In this document: one piece after another, positions 27,138-40,655 of the stretch | Layout: each line of letters begins with the position of its first letter | Position numbering within the stretch: the first letter of the stretch is position 1 | Source of the DNA: Levilactobacillus cerevisiae | GTDB taxonomy: Bacteria; Bacillota; Bacilli; Lactobacillales; Lactobacillaceae | Direction of reading: 5' to 3' | Length of the DNA stretch: 64,000 nucleotides | Assembly: GCF_003946245.1 (NCBI RefSeq) | Contig: NZ_RHNN01000012.1 | Coordinates: 37,281-101,280 of the forward strand | Position numbers and translations under genes: made by a program | Notes under the pieces: generated by a model | Databases searched by the model: none | What the model was told of the DNA's origin: nothing | The model's input: the letters and a program-made list of their open reading frames with translations, nothing else

Positions 27138-27166
27138 ATCTTACCGGCAAGTGTAAACGTTGTCAA
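27138..27166 (-). promoter_or_regulatory. Promoter of polyprenyl synthase with overlapping cre
   Basis: On the minus strand, TTGACA (27161-27166) and TAAGAT (27138-27143) have 17-base spacing. The plus-strand sequence TGTAAACGTTGTCA (27152-27165) matches the cre consensus TGWAANCGNTNWCA at every position and covers the -35, so CcpA binding would block transcription on preferred sugars. Confidence 0.8.
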
Positions 27167-27300
27167 ATAAAGGTTACTCTGAATGGCAAATTTGTGACAG
27201 TTGGGGGCAAACAAGACGTTGTAAGCGCCAGAAATCCAGAAGTTAGCAAAGGGAAGGGATTTGGTACATGGGTTTACCAACTATTGCAGTTTGCCAGCTG

Positions 27301-27329
27301 TTGAACTGGCCCCGGACATAGGCTATGAT
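27301..27329 (+). promoter_or_regulatory. Promoter of menA
   Basis: TTGAAC (27301-27306) and TATGAT (27324-27329) with 17-base spacing, 80 bases before menA. Confidence 0.65.
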
Positions 27330-27408
27330 CGAACTAACTTATTGTGTCATTGCAATCATTTCCCAAAGAACCTAGACAATTATGTTAGAACATTCAGGAG
27401 GAACCACC

Positions 27409-28317
27409 ATGACCGTCAGTATTTTTCTCGAACTAGTCGAAATCAAAGCAAAAATCGCCTCAATCTGGCCATTCTTACTGGGAATGATCTTTGTTCAGGC
27501 CAACTTTCATCATGTGAACTGGGGCGTTTCGCTTCTCTTCTTTATTGCCATGCTGTTGTTCAACATGGCGGTCGACATTAACGACAATTACCAAGACTAT
27601 ACTAAGGCCGGCAACGAGGCCGTCGAGTGGAAGAAGCATACCAACATTATTGGCGTGAATCATTTGGCCGTCAATCGGATTTTTATTTTAATGGCCAGTA
27701 TGGCCGCGGCTGCGGGGCTCATCGGCATCTATTTAGTCTGGCTGACAGGCTGGCCACTACTGGCGATGGGCATCTTCTGTTTCCTGGTCGGCTACCTGTA
27801 CGCTGGCGGGCCGCGACCGCTGTCCGGGACGCCCACCGGTGAGTTCTTTGCTGGGTTTACCATGGGTTATATGATTATGTTAATTACCGTTTATTTAAAT
27901 TTATATCAAACGACAGTGTTGACCGGGGGCTTACTTCTCCGAATTCTGCTGGCATCCGGGGTAGCCGTCATGGCCATTGCTGCGTTATTGCTAGCTAACA
28001 ACATCTGTGACGCCGCCGAAGACCTGAGCCTTAACCGGAGGACCATTGTCTACTATCTGGGCAAGCAGCGGTCGCTATGGCTGTTTGCCAGCTTCTACGT
28101 TGTCGGGTATCTCTCCCTAATTGGTAGCGTGGCAATCGGTGATTTACCCAAGTGGTCATTACTGGCCTTAATCAGTATCCCGCTGATTTATCGTAACGTC
28201 CGGGGGCTGTTCCGGGTTCAAGTGAAGAAAGAAACCTTTATCTTAGCGGTTCGTAGCTTAGGTACCTTAGCGTTGGTCACGGTTTTAGCGGAATTATTAG
28301 GTCTCTGGTTGGGTTAA
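27409..28317 (+). CDS. menA: 1,4-dihydroxy-2-naphthoate polyprenyltransferase
   Basis: Membrane UbiA-family enzyme that joins a polyprenyl chain to dihydroxynaphthoate to make demethylmenaquinone. The 302-residue form starts at ATG 27409 ([15 protein letters not shown]) after AGGAGG. Asp-rich motifs are DINDNYQDY (about 52-60) and [10 protein letters not shown], with about eight to nine membrane segments. No menB-F genes lie in the window, so the ring precursor may be taken from outside, as is common for lactobacilli. Works with the cyd oxidase. Confidence 0.92.
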   Translation: MTVSIFLELVEIKAKIASIWPFLLGMIFVQANFHHVNWGVSLLFFIAMLLFNMAVDINDNYQDYTKAGNEAVEWKKHTNIIGVNHLAVNRIFILMASMAAAAGLIGIYLVWLTGWPLLAMGIFCFLVGYLYAGGPRPLSGTPTGEFFAGFTMGYMIMLITVYLNLYQTTVLTGGLLLRILLASGVAVMAIAALLLANNICDAAEDLSLNRRTIVYYLGKQRSLWLFASFYVVGYLSLIGSVAIGDLPKWSLLALISIPLIYRNVRGLFRVQVKKETFILAVRSLGTLALVTVLAELLGLWLG

Positions 28318-28403
28318 GCATTCCTAAATGTGTGGGCAAGTTGGTGTTTTTTAAGGTTCAATCAGGTAGAATGGAAGAAACACTTTTTTGGAGGTCAAGC
28401 AGG

Positions 28404-28979
28404 ATGAAAATTTTAGAAGATCGTATTCGACAAGACGGGACGGTTCTGCCAGGAAACGTTTTGAAGGTTGATAACTTTTTGAATCATCAAATTGATCCCC
28501 AGTTAATGGATCAAATGGGTGCAGAGTTTGCCCGGCAGTTTAAGGACGCCGGCATCACCAAAGTATTGACGGTCGAGTCCTCTGGGATTGCGCCAGCCGT
28601 TTTGGCCGGATTGCATTTACAAGTTCCCGTCATCTTTGCTCGGAAACACAAGAGTTTGACATTACAAGACAATTTATACACGGCAAAAGTCTTTTCCTAC
28701 ACCAAGCAGGTGACCAACGATATTTCCATCGATCGGCGGTTTCTGTCTCGTGAGGATCGCGTGTTAATTATCGATGACTTCCTAGCCAATGGGCAAGCTG
28801 TCCAGGGCCTGTTTGACATCGCCGAAACGGCAGGCATTACGGTTGCTGGCGTTGGCGTCGTCATTGAGAAACGTTTCCAAAAGGGCCACCAGATGGTCGA
28901 AGACGCCGGGGTTCCCTTGGTTGCGTTGGCCAGCATCGCCTCATTTGCGGATGGTCAAGTCATCTTTGCTCAAAATTAA
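28404..28979 (+). CDS. xpt: Xanthine phosphoribosyltransferase
   Basis: Purine salvage: xanthine + PRPP to XMP. The 191-residue form starts at ATG 28404 ([25 protein letters not shown]), with GGAGGTC upstream; the longer extension overlaps promoter sequence. The PRPP motif [13 protein letters not shown] (about 124-136) and EKRFQKG are conserved. No purine riboswitch and no pbuX follow, unlike the Bacillus operon, so it seems a single gene. Confidence 0.94.
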   Translation: MKILEDRIRQDGTVLPGNVLKVDNFLNHQIDPQLMDQMGAEFARQFKDAGITKVLTVESSGIAPAVLAGLHLQVPVIFARKHKSLTLQDNLYTAKVFSYTKQVTNDISIDRRFLSREDRVLIIDDFLANGQAVQGLFDIAETAGITVAGVGVVIEKRFQKGHQMVEDAGVPLVALASIASFADGQVIFAQN

Positions 28980-29090
28980 GCTTCACGAACTTGTGTAATT
29001 TGCGCGGAAACTTTAAAATAAAAGTGGATAGTTTTAATTTTTAACGGATAAAATAATGATATTAATTTTGGAAAGAAAGTAGGGAGTAAA

Positions 29091-30242
29091 TTGGCGAACA
29101 CGGTCTTATATCCTGGAGATACTATTGGGGTGATTGGTAATAGTGCCAACGCCGCGATGTTAGTGACAACGGCCCGGAAAATGGGGTTACGCGTCGGGGC
29201 ATACGGCGCTGACGAAACGAGTGAAGCCTTACAATTAGCTGACTTCAAGGCAATCGGCACGAACAAGGATCGCGATAAGCTTCAGCATTTTGCGGAGAGT
29301 TGCGAGGCCATTGTGTACGATTCGGACCGTGTGAGCACGGAAGTCGTTAAGTTTTTGACACAGTTCACCCGGATTCCGCAAGGGTCAGACATGTTAGAAA
29401 TGATGCAGGATCGATTACTGGAGCGGGCCTTCTTTGACCAGCTAAACGTTAACGTGGCACCATATGCCACAATCATTAATCTTGATGACGTGTACCAATC
29501 CGTTAACTCGATTGGGTATCCGTGTGTCCTGAAGCCCATCCAAAAGGAATGGTCGCACGGACGCGAATTGGTGATTAAAACGCAGACAGATATTGCTAAG
29601 GCAGCCGGTCTGTTGGATTGGGGAACCTACATTTTGGAATCCCAAATTGCCTATGACCGGGAATTTTCAATCGTGGTTGCCCGGGATCAAGACGGCAATC
29701 AACAGGCCTTTCCAATTACGGAAGTTCAGTCGGTCGATGACCGTGCGCAAAAGACGTGGGTGCCCGCAGAGGTCGATCCGGATGTGGCCAGCGAACTCCA
29801 ACGGATTGCCGGTGAAGTTGCCAAGAACGTGAGCTACGTTGGGGTCTTCGAAGTCTCCTTCTACCTGACAGCCAGCGGGGCAATCTACGTCAAAAAGATT
29901 GTACCAGCTCCTAGTGAAACGGGGTACGTCTTCGAGGATGCCGCAACGGTGGACGAATTTGAACAACATTTACGCGCCGTTGTCGGGTTACCATTAGCGA
30001 CACCTGAAATCCTAACGTCAGCGGTGACTGCTAACTTTACAGCGAGTCAATTAACTGCGATTCGGACGCAATGGCAAATCAAGGCCAACTGGCACTTTAA
30101 CTTTTACCACTTGCGCAAACCAGCGGACGACGATGTGGTTGGCCACATTTCCGTCCAGGGCACAGAAATCAAGCCGCTGTTGGATCAATTGGATGATACC
30201 GCCATTTGGTCAACTCCCACGAATGATCAGCCGGAAGTCTAA
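29091..30242 (+). CDS. PurK-like ATP-grasp protein, probably catalytically altered
   Basis: A 383-residue relative of N5-carboxyaminoimidazole ribonucleotide synthase (PurK). The TTG start at 29091 follows AGGGAG. Overall order fits PurK: N-terminal Rossmann (about 1-85), ATP-grasp middle, and the C-terminal segment FEQHLRAVVGLPL. Key parts differ: GGGQLG is GNSANA, the Gly-rich ATP loop is KPIQKEWSHGRE, and the metal-binding Asn-Glu of the usual NEIAPRPHNSGH is KK in YVKKIVPAPSETGY. It stands outside any purine operon. It may be a pseudoenzyme or have another substrate; family membership is firm, activity doubtful. Confidence 0.75.
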   Translation: MANTVLYPGDTIGVIGNSANAAMLVTTARKMGLRVGAYGADETSEALQLADFKAIGTNKDRDKLQHFAESCEAIVYDSDRVSTEVVKFLTQFTRIPQGSDMLEMMQDRLLERAFFDQLNVNVAPYATIINLDDVYQSVNSIGYPCVLKPIQKEWSHGRELVIKTQTDIAKAAGLLDWGTYILESQIAYDREFSIVVARDQDGNQQAFPITEVQSVDDRAQKTWVPAEVDPDVASELQRIAGEVAKNVSYVGVFEVSFYLTASGAIYVKKIVPAPSETGYVFEDAATVDEFEQHLRAVVGLPLATPEILTSAVTANFTASQLTAIRTQWQIKANWHFNFYHLRKPADDDVVGHISVQGTEIKPLLDQLDDTAIWSTPTNDQPEV

Positions 30243-30264
30243 GGCAGACTAGTATGAACAGCGC

Positions 30265-30314
30265 CATCAAACGCATCTGATCACCCAGTACTGGCTGATT
30301 GGGTGCGTTTATTC
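30265..30314 (+). terminator. Terminator after PurK-like gene
   Basis: AAACGCA (about 30268) with TGCGTTT (about 30304) and inner ACCCA/TGGGT form a bulged hairpin followed by ATT; moderate quality. Confidence 0.5.
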
Positions 30315-30329
30315 GTGACTCACTGACCA

Positions 30330-30444
30330 GCCATCTGCGGCTGCCAGAGATTCCGGCTGCTGTGGGGACCGCCTGCGGCCTGAGAAGCGGTCCTCCGGCT
30401 CGGTTTGAAGCCTGGGGAAACGCGTCCCACATCTTATGTAGGCG
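30330..30444 (-). repeat. Dispersed intergenic repeat, copy F (inverted, internally deleted)
   Basis: On the minus strand it reads CGCCTACATA, then GTGGGACGCGTTT, then the intact 3' module CAGGCTTCAAACC to CAGCCGCAGATGGC, with the GGACCGC/GCGGTCC hairpin. It is the only copy in the opposite orientation and lies between the PurK-like gene and pcrA; the rest of the 369-base gap holds the terminator and pcrA promoter. Confidence 0.88.
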
Positions 30445-30566
30445 AGCGATAAGCCAGCAGATTTTCAAACGCAACCGAGTGGTCTCAATATTCGAAAAAT
30501 TGTGTAACCGATCACGCAAAATTCTTTTAAAATATCGGGTTGAGTTTCAGCAGAACGTATGTTTTT

Positions 30567-30576
30567 TTGGTATACT
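30567..30576 (+). promoter_or_regulatory. Extended -10 promoter of pcrA
   Basis: TGGTATACT (TGN-TATACT) at 30568-30576 is a good extended -10, 36 bases before the GTG start; no -35 is evident. Confidence 0.55.
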
Positions 30577-30611
30577 ATTCAAGACTAATTAGAGAGAGGA
30601 CTGTGTTCAGG

Positions 30612-34924
<4,313 letters not shown>

Positions 34925-34946
34925 TGACTTTAGGAGGAAACAAGTC

Positions 34947-36092
34947 GTGAAACGGTTACGAACCATTATCGCGTTGGCCGCGGTACCGCTATTTTTGGCC
35001 GCGTGTGGCAATTTAAGTAGCTCCAGTATGTCCGGGTCTTCCGGCAGTAGTAAGTCCGGGGGTACCCAATTGACCGGACAAAGTAGCGATGGTGACTATG
35101 AAGGTGTGATTAAGAGTGGCCACTACCAAACGAGTAAATCACGAGGCCTGACGAACAGCCAGGACTCAGGCAACACCTATAACTTAAAGAGTTTTGAAAA
35201 TGGGATGTTGAACGTTTCCAAGAAAGTCTTCTCCACGAAGAGTTACGTTTTCCAAGAAGGCCAATATTTGAAGACGTCCACCGTTCAGAACTGGTTGGAT
35301 CGGAAGTCCAAGTCCAATACGACTGGCTTAAACCTTGCTAGTAACGGGTCAACTTCTTCAACGAAGCGGAACCCCATCTACATTCAGGCGTTAGAAGAAC
35401 AAGATTACATGACGCAAAAGAATAATAAGTTAAAGCTTGGTGGGGTCACCATTGGGATCGCCGTTAACTCCGTCGATTACTACAAGAAGACCCAGTATGG
35501 GGCGACCTACGAAACGAAGATCAGCAAGGCAGCTGGCGAGGCTTACGCCAAGAAGGCTGCGAATACGGTCCTGAAACGGTTGCGGCAAAAGTCCAAGTTG
35601 AAGAATGTGCCAATTGTGATTGCCATTTACCGACAAGCCTCTAACGATAGCTTGGTCGGTGGTGATTTCTTGGCTTACTCTAACAACAAGGCCGGGACCA
35701 CCAGCGTTTCCAGTTGGACGGCTCTGAGCGAAAAGAACTATGTCTTCCCAATTGAGAGTGGTTCTAGCAGCCCGAACAGTAATGACGAAACGTCATTTAC
35801 CAACTTTAAGACCCAAGTGCAAAACTTCTTCCCGAACCTGAGTGGTGTCACGGCGCAAGCCCACTACAACGGTAAGAGTTTGACGGGGATGCACGTGAAT
35901 ATTCAGACACAATTCTACAGTCAGACGGAAATTATCAGCTTCACCCAGTATTTACAGACGGCGGCGCAAAAGTACCTGCCATCTGGGGTGCCGATTGATA
36001 TTACCGTGTCGTCGACGGATGGCGTTCAAAGCTTCCTGTCGCGTTCGACTAATGCTAAGAAGTTCACCAGTCACGTGTTTAACAGTTACTGA
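34947..36092 (+). CDS. camS: CamS-family lipoprotein
   Basis: A surface lipoprotein of the family named after the enterococcal cAM373 sex pheromone precursor; its cellular role in lactobacilli is unknown. From GTG 34947 the 381-residue protein has a signal peptide ending in the lipobox LAAC (Cys20), then a Ser/Gly-rich linker and the CamS domain with EEQDYMTQKNN and YYKKTQYGATYETKIS. TAGGAGG precedes the start. In Firmicutes it commonly follows pcrA-ligA, as here. A long inverted repeat lies downstream. Confidence 0.9.
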   Translation: MKRLRTIIALAAVPLFLAACGNLSSSSMSGSSGSSKSGGTQLTGQSSDGDYEGVIKSGHYQTSKSRGLTNSQDSGNTYNLKSFENGMLNVSKKVFSTKSYVFQEGQYLKTSTVQNWLDRKSKSNTTGLNLASNGSTSSTKRNPIYIQALEEQDYMTQKNNKLKLGGVTIGIAVNSVDYYKKTQYGATYETKISKAAGEAYAKKAANTVLKRLRQKSKLKNVPIVIAIYRQASNDSLVGGDFLAYSNNKAGTTSVSSWTALSEKNYVFPIESGSSSPNSNDETSFTNFKTQVQNFFPNLSGVTAQAHYNGKSLTGMHVNIQTQFYSQTEIISFTQYLQTAAQKYLPSGVPIDITVSSTDGVQSFLSRSTNAKKFTSHVFNSY

Positions 36093-36107
36093 TCTTGAAA
36101 TAAATTA

Positions 36108-36168
36108 GAAACGGACATTGTCTCAGTTTTCACCCGCATGTGGCGAAGGCTAGGACAATGTCCGTTTC
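36108..36168 (+). terminator. Long inverted repeat after camS
   Basis: GAAACGGACATTGTC (36108-36122) and GACAATGTCCGTTTC (36154-36168) form a perfect 15-bp stem with a 31-base loop. No T tract follows directly, so it may be a weak terminator or an RNA-stabilising hairpin. Confidence 0.6.
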
Positions 36169-36247
36169 GACTTTAGGGATCAAAAGAGGCTAAATGACGA
36201 GCTGGCAAACTGGTGGCGTTTCCATTGAAGTTTTCTTGTCATAATCT

Positions 36248-36275
36248 TTGGCGTCTAGCGGATATATGGTAGAAT
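36248..36275 (+). promoter_or_regulatory. Promoter of gatCAB-dagK
   Basis: TTGGCG (36248-36253) and TAGAAT (36270-36275) with 16-base spacing, 76 bases before gatC. Confidence 0.6.
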
Positions 36276-36350
36276 GTTAATGTATGTTTACTCTGGGAGT
36301 ATTCCGGGGTAAAAGGTGAATCGCGGATAAATCAGAAAGAGGGATAATTG

Positions 36351-36662
36351 ATGGCTAATCGAATTAATCGAGAACAAGTTCAACACGTTGCCGGACTGGC
36401 CAAGCTTGAATTTACGGACGCCGAGTTGGACGCATTTACACCCCAACTGGACGACATCATCGGGATGTTTGAAACGCTGAGTGAAGTTGATACGGAAGGC
36501 GTTGACGTAACGAGCAACGTTTCTGACCAGCTCAACGTGATGCGTGAAGACGTTGCTGACAACTGGGGTCAAAGCTCAGCACTGTTGCACAATGCACCGG
36601 ACGCAGCCCGCGGCTTTGTTAAGGTACCTGCCATCATTGATGAAAGCGAGGATAACGACTAA
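36351..36662 (+). CDS. gatC: Aspartyl/glutamyl-tRNA amidotransferase subunit C
   Basis: Small subunit (103 residues) that stabilises the GatCAB complex, which converts Glu-tRNA-Gln (and Asp-tRNA-Asn) to Gln- or Asn-tRNA. It begins MANRINREQVQHVAGLAKLEF, with the family segment LDDIIGMFETLSEVDTEGV. ATG 36351 follows AAAGAGGGA. gatA starts at the next base after the stop. With asnA in the window, whether the cell also needs the Asp route is open. Confidence 0.95.
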   Translation: MANRINREQVQHVAGLAKLEFTDAELDAFTPQLDDIIGMFETLSEVDTEGVDVTSNVSDQLNVMREDVADNWGQSSALLHNAPDAARGFVKVPAIIDESEDND

Positions 36663-38132
36663 ATGAATTATTTTGACAAAGATCTCGCTAGCCTGCACGC
36701 TGACTTGGTTGCAAAGAAAATGAGCGCTAAGGAATTAACCGAGGAAACCTTCGCCAACATCAAGGCGACGGATCCTCAAATCGATGCGTTTTTAAACTTA
36801 AACGAAGATGCCGCGTTGACGCAAGCAACGAAGATCGACGAACAGGGTATTAACGCCGATCAACCCTTAGCTGGGATTCCAGTGGGGCTGAAGGACAACA
36901 TCGTTACCAATGGGTTAACCACCACGGCGGCTTCAAAGATGCTGGAAAATTTCAAGCCGGTCTACGATGCAACGGTGACTGAAAAGTTGGCCAATGCTCA
37001 AATGATTACGGTGGGGAAGACCAACATGGATGAATTTGCCATGGGTGGTTCTACCGAAAACTCAGCCTTTAAGACCACGAAGAATGCTTGGGACCACACC
37101 AAAGTTCCTGGTGGGTCATCCGGTGGTTCGGCTGCCGCGGTGGCCTCTGGTCAAGTGCCTGTTGCATTGGGATCCGATACCGGTGGCTCCATTCGCCAAC
37201 CAGCTGCCTTTAACGGTGTTGTGGGAATCAAGCCCACGTATGGCCGGGTTTCCCGTTGGGGCTTAATTGCCTTTGGTTCCAGCCTGGATCAAATCGGACC
37301 AATGACGCGCGGCGTGAAGGATAACGCCACGGTCTTGAGTGCCATTGCCGGCCATGACGAACATGACCTCACGAGTTCAACGCAAGCCGTGCCAGACTTT
37401 GCGGCAGACTTAAATGACGCAACCAGTGTCAAAGGGATGCGGATTGGGTTGCCGAAGGAATTCTTAGCTGAAGGGGTCAACGATGACGTGAAGCAAGCAA
37501 TCTTAGCTGCTGCTGATACGTACCGTCAATTAGGCGCCACGGTTGATGAAGTTTCCTTACCACACAACAAGTATGGGGTTGCGGCCTACTACATCATTGC
37601 GTCCTCCGAAGCCTCTTCTAACCTGCAACGGTTTGACGGTATTCGTTACGGTTACCGGGCGGACGACGTGCAAAACCTGGAAGATGTTTACGTGAAATCT
37701 CGTTCCGAAGGTTTTGGCGAAGAAGTTAAACGCCGAATCATGTTGGGAACGTTCTCCCTGTCCGCGGGATTCTACGATGCCTACTTCCTGAAGGCTGCCA
37801 AGGTGCGGACCGTCATCATCAATGACTTTAAAGCGGTCTTGAAAGACCACGACTTTATCATGGGTCCCGTTGCACCAACGACGGCCTTTGGTATCGGTGA
37901 CGAAATCAAAGATCCCATCACCATGTACATGAACGATGTCTTGACGATTCCCGTGAACTTAGCCGGGCTGCCAGGACTCTCCTTACCAGCTGGTTTTAGC
38001 AATAGTTTGCCAGTCGGTATGCAACTCATTGGTCGGCCATTTGACGAAAGCACGCTCTACAAAGCGGGTTACGCCTTCGAACAAAACACTGACTTTCATT
38101 TACAAGTACCTACGTTAGGAGGCCAAAATTAA
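36663..38132 (+). CDS. gatA: Aspartyl/glutamyl-tRNA amidotransferase subunit A
   Basis: Glutaminase/amidase subunit, 489 residues, releasing ammonia for GatB. The amidase signature region has the catalytic Lys in VGLKDNI, and [14 protein letters not shown] and [18 protein letters not shown] with the cis-Ser and nucleophile Ser. It abuts gatC and overlaps gatB by one base (TAATG), so the three subunits are translationally coupled. Confidence 0.97.
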   Translation: MNYFDKDLASLHADLVAKKMSAKELTEETFANIKATDPQIDAFLNLNEDAALTQATKIDEQGINADQPLAGIPVGLKDNIVTNGLTTTAASKMLENFKPVYDATVTEKLANAQMITVGKTNMDEFAMGGSTENSAFKTTKNAWDHTKVPGGSSGGSAAAVASGQVPVALGSDTGGSIRQPAAFNGVVGIKPTYGRVSRWGLIAFGSSLDQIGPMTRGVKDNATVLSAIAGHDEHDLTSSTQAVPDFAADLNDATSVKGMRIGLPKEFLAEGVNDDVKQAILAAADTYRQLGATVDEVSLPHNKYGVAAYYIIASSEASSNLQRFDGIRYGYRADDVQNLEDVYVKSRSEGFGEEVKRRIMLGTFSLSAGFYDAYFLKAAKVRTVIINDFKAVLKDHDFIMGPVAPTTAFGIGDEIKDPITMYMNDVLTIPVNLAGLPGLSLPAGFSNSLPVGMQLIGRPFDESTLYKAGYAFEQNTDFHLQVPTLGGQN

Positions 38133-39553
38133 TGAACTTTGAAACCACAATTGGACTGGAAGTCCACATTGAGTTAAAGACCCATTCAAAGATCTTTAGC
38201 CCGTCACCAGTCGCTTACGGGGCCGAACCTAACGCCAACACCAACGTGATCGATTGGGGGTACCCTGGGGTACTGCCAACCACCAACAAGGGTGTTGTCG
38301 CTGATGGGATTATTGCGGCGTTGGCGCTCCACGCCACGGTTGAACAACACACCCATTTTGACCGGAAGAACTACTTCTATCCCGATAACCCCAAGGCTTA
38401 CCAAATCACGCAATCCGACAAACCCATTGGCCATGATGGCTGGGTAGAGGTCGATGTCGATGGTGTGAAAAAGAAAATTGGGATTTCCGAAATGCATATT
38501 GAAGAAGATGCCGGGAAGAACACCCATGAACGCGATTACTCCTACGTCGATTTAAACCGGCAAGGCACACCGCTGATTGAAATCGTGTCTAAACCAGACA
38601 TCGCTTCACCTGCTGAGGCCTATGCCTACTTGGAAGCCTTGCGTCAGCGAATCCAGTTTACCGGGATTTCCGACGTGAAAATGGAAGAAGGTTCCATGCG
38701 GGTCGACGTCAACATTTCCGTCCGTCCTGTGGGTCAAGAAAAGTTTGGGACCAAGACTGAACTTAAGAACTTGAACTCGTTTAATTACGTGCAACGCGGG
38801 TTGGAGTACGAAGAGCAACGGCAACAACAAGTCTTGATGTCCGGCGGTTCCGTTCAACAAGAAACGCGCCGGTTTGACGAAAAGACGGGTGAGACCATTC
38901 TGATGCGGGTGAAGGCCGGCGCAGATGATTACCGGTACTTCCCAGAACCAGACTTACCAGCCTTGAACATCAGTGATGACTGGATCAAGGAACTCGGCGA
39001 TGCCATGCCAGAAATGCCAACTAAGCGTCGTGAACGTTACGTGAACGACCTCGGCTTGACGGATTATGACGCGATGGTTATCACCCAAACCAAGGAAATG
39101 TCTGACTTCTTCGACGCTGCGGTTGCCCTGAAGGCTGATCCTAAGATGGCTGCGAACTACCTGCAAGGGGACGTTAACGCCTACCTGAACGAGAAGCAAG
39201 TGGACCTGCAAGCAACCAAGTTGACCCCAGCTAATTTAGCCGGCATGATCAATTTGATTTCTGACGGGACCATTTCTAGCAAGATGGCTAAGAAGGTCTT
39301 TAAGGCCATCACTGATGGCGAAGAACCTAAGGCGTACGTGGAAGCCCACGGCCTGGTTCAGTTGTCAGACCCAGCGAAGTTACAACCGATTATTGACGAT
39401 GTGTTGTCGGCTAACCCCCAATCCATCGAAGACTTTAACAACGGGAAGAAACGGGCTGTTGGTTTCTTAGTTGGCCAAATCATGAAGCAAACTCATGGTC
39501 AAGCGAACCCCCAAGTCGTTAACAAGTTGTTAATGGCAGCATTACAGCAATAG
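38132..39553 (+). CDS. gatB: Aspartyl/glutamyl-tRNA amidotransferase subunit B
   Basis: Kinase/transamidase subunit, 473 residues, that phosphorylates tRNA-bound Glu or Asp and binds tRNA. It starts [20 protein letters not shown] and has the GatB signature [18 protein letters not shown] and the C-terminal YqeY-like helical tRNA-binding domain (about 325-473). TTAGGAGG lies within the end of gatA. dagK follows after 17 bases. Confidence 0.97.
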   Translation: MNFETTIGLEVHIELKTHSKIFSPSPVAYGAEPNANTNVIDWGYPGVLPTTNKGVVADGIIAALALHATVEQHTHFDRKNYFYPDNPKAYQITQSDKPIGHDGWVEVDVDGVKKKIGISEMHIEEDAGKNTHERDYSYVDLNRQGTPLIEIVSKPDIASPAEAYAYLEALRQRIQFTGISDVKMEEGSMRVDVNISVRPVGQEKFGTKTELKNLNSFNYVQRGLEYEEQRQQQVLMSGGSVQQETRRFDEKTGETILMRVKAGADDYRYFPEPDLPALNISDDWIKELGDAMPEMPTKRRERYVNDLGLTDYDAMVITQTKEMSDFFDAAVALKADPKMAANYLQGDVNAYLNEKQVDLQATKLTPANLAGMINLISDGTISSKMAKKVFKAITDGEEPKAYVEAHGLVQLSDPAKLQPIIDDVLSANPQSIEDFNNGKKRAVGFLVGQIMKQTHGQANPQVVNKLLMAALQQ

Positions 39554-39570
39554 AGCAATGGAGGCATAAC

Positions 39571-40581
39571 ATGCGTAAACGGGCACGGGTCATTTATAAT
39601 CCGACTTCAGGACGCGAGGCGTTGAAGAAAGACCTCATTGATATTTTAGCGGTGTTCGAGCAGGCTGGGTATGAAACCAGTGCTTACGCGACCACCGCAG
39701 CACCAAATTCAGCACGTGATGAGGCGACTCGGGCTGCAAAGGCCGGATTCGAACTCATCGTGGCAGCCGGGGGCGATGGGACCATTAATCAAGTCGTCAA
39801 CGGTTTGGCTGGCTTAACGCACCGTCCCAAGATGGCCATTATTCCTGCCGGTACCACGAATGATTATGCTCGGGCGTTACACATCCCACGGGAAGATCCC
39901 TTAGCGGCGGCAAAAGTCGTGCTTAAGGATCAGACCATTAAGATGGACATCGGTCAGGCAGGGGATTCTTACTTCATCAATATCGCCGGCGGGGGGCTCT
40001 TAACTGAGCTGACTTACGATGTACCAAGTAACCTGAAATCCATTTTCGGGTACCTGGCCTACCTGATGAAGGGGGCAGAATTGTTGCCACGGATCAAACC
40101 CATCGATATGGACCTGACGTATGATGGCGGCCATTTTCGGGGTAAAGCGTCGATGTTCTTGTTGGCGTTGACCAACTCGATTGGTGGGTTTGAACAGATT
40201 GTTCCCGACGCAGCGTTGGATGATGGCAAATTTACCATGATCATCGTCAAGACGGCCAGTATGCCAGAAATTTTGCGGTTAATGGGCTTAGTCTTGAACG
40301 GTGGTAAGCACATCAACGACTCGCACATCATTTACGAAAAGACCAGTAAGGTGATTGCCCGGCCCGTAGAAGACCGGATGATGATCAACCTGGACGGTGA
40401 ATATGGTGGCGATGCACCCATGAAGTTCCGCAACCTGCGGCAACACATTGAAATGTATGCCAATCTGGATGATATTCCGGATTCTGCGGTTACCAGCGAG
40501 TCACCAGAACTGATCGCTGCGGAAGAGAATTTCGTCAAGCAGGTCGAGAGTTTACCGGAAGACCAAGAAACAGCCGATTAG
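39571..40581 (+). CDS. dagK: Diacylglycerol kinase (DagK/DgkB family)
   Basis: Soluble lipid kinase that phosphorylates diacylglycerol to phosphatidic acid, recycling the diacylglycerol released in lipoteichoic acid synthesis. The 336-residue protein has the catalytic-domain motif AAGGDGTINQVVNGL (about 65-79), AIIPAGTTNDYARAL and the C-terminal EYGGDAPM segment with the catalytic Asp. AATGGAGGC precedes the start. The gatCAB-dagK-rlmD order is common in lactobacilli and bacilli. Confidence 0.93.
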   Translation: MRKRARVIYNPTSGREALKKDLIDILAVFEQAGYETSAYATTAAPNSARDEATRAAKAGFELIVAAGGDGTINQVVNGLAGLTHRPKMAIIPAGTTNDYARALHIPREDPLAAAKVVLKDQTIKMDIGQAGDSYFINIAGGGLLTELTYDVPSNLKSIFGYLAYLMKGAELLPRIKPIDMDLTYDGGHFRGKASMFLLALTNSIGGFEQIVPDAALDDGKFTMIIVKTASMPEILRLMGLVLNGGKHINDSHIIYEKTSKVIARPVEDRMMINLDGEYGGDAPMKFRNLRQHIEMYANLDDIPDSAVTSESPELIAAEENFVKQVESLPEDQETAD

Positions 40582-40655
40582 ATAGCAACTGGAAGGGATT
40601 TTGCGCGACGAATGAGCAGCAAAGTCCCTTTCTCATTAAAGAAATTGAGGTTATT

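Noticed and set aside
28320..28403. Purine riboswitch before xpt
   Set aside because: The 83-base leader lacks the conserved aptamer sequence and a terminator.
30299..30592. 97-residue frame before pcrA
   Set aside because: It passes through repeat copy F and the pcrA promoter.
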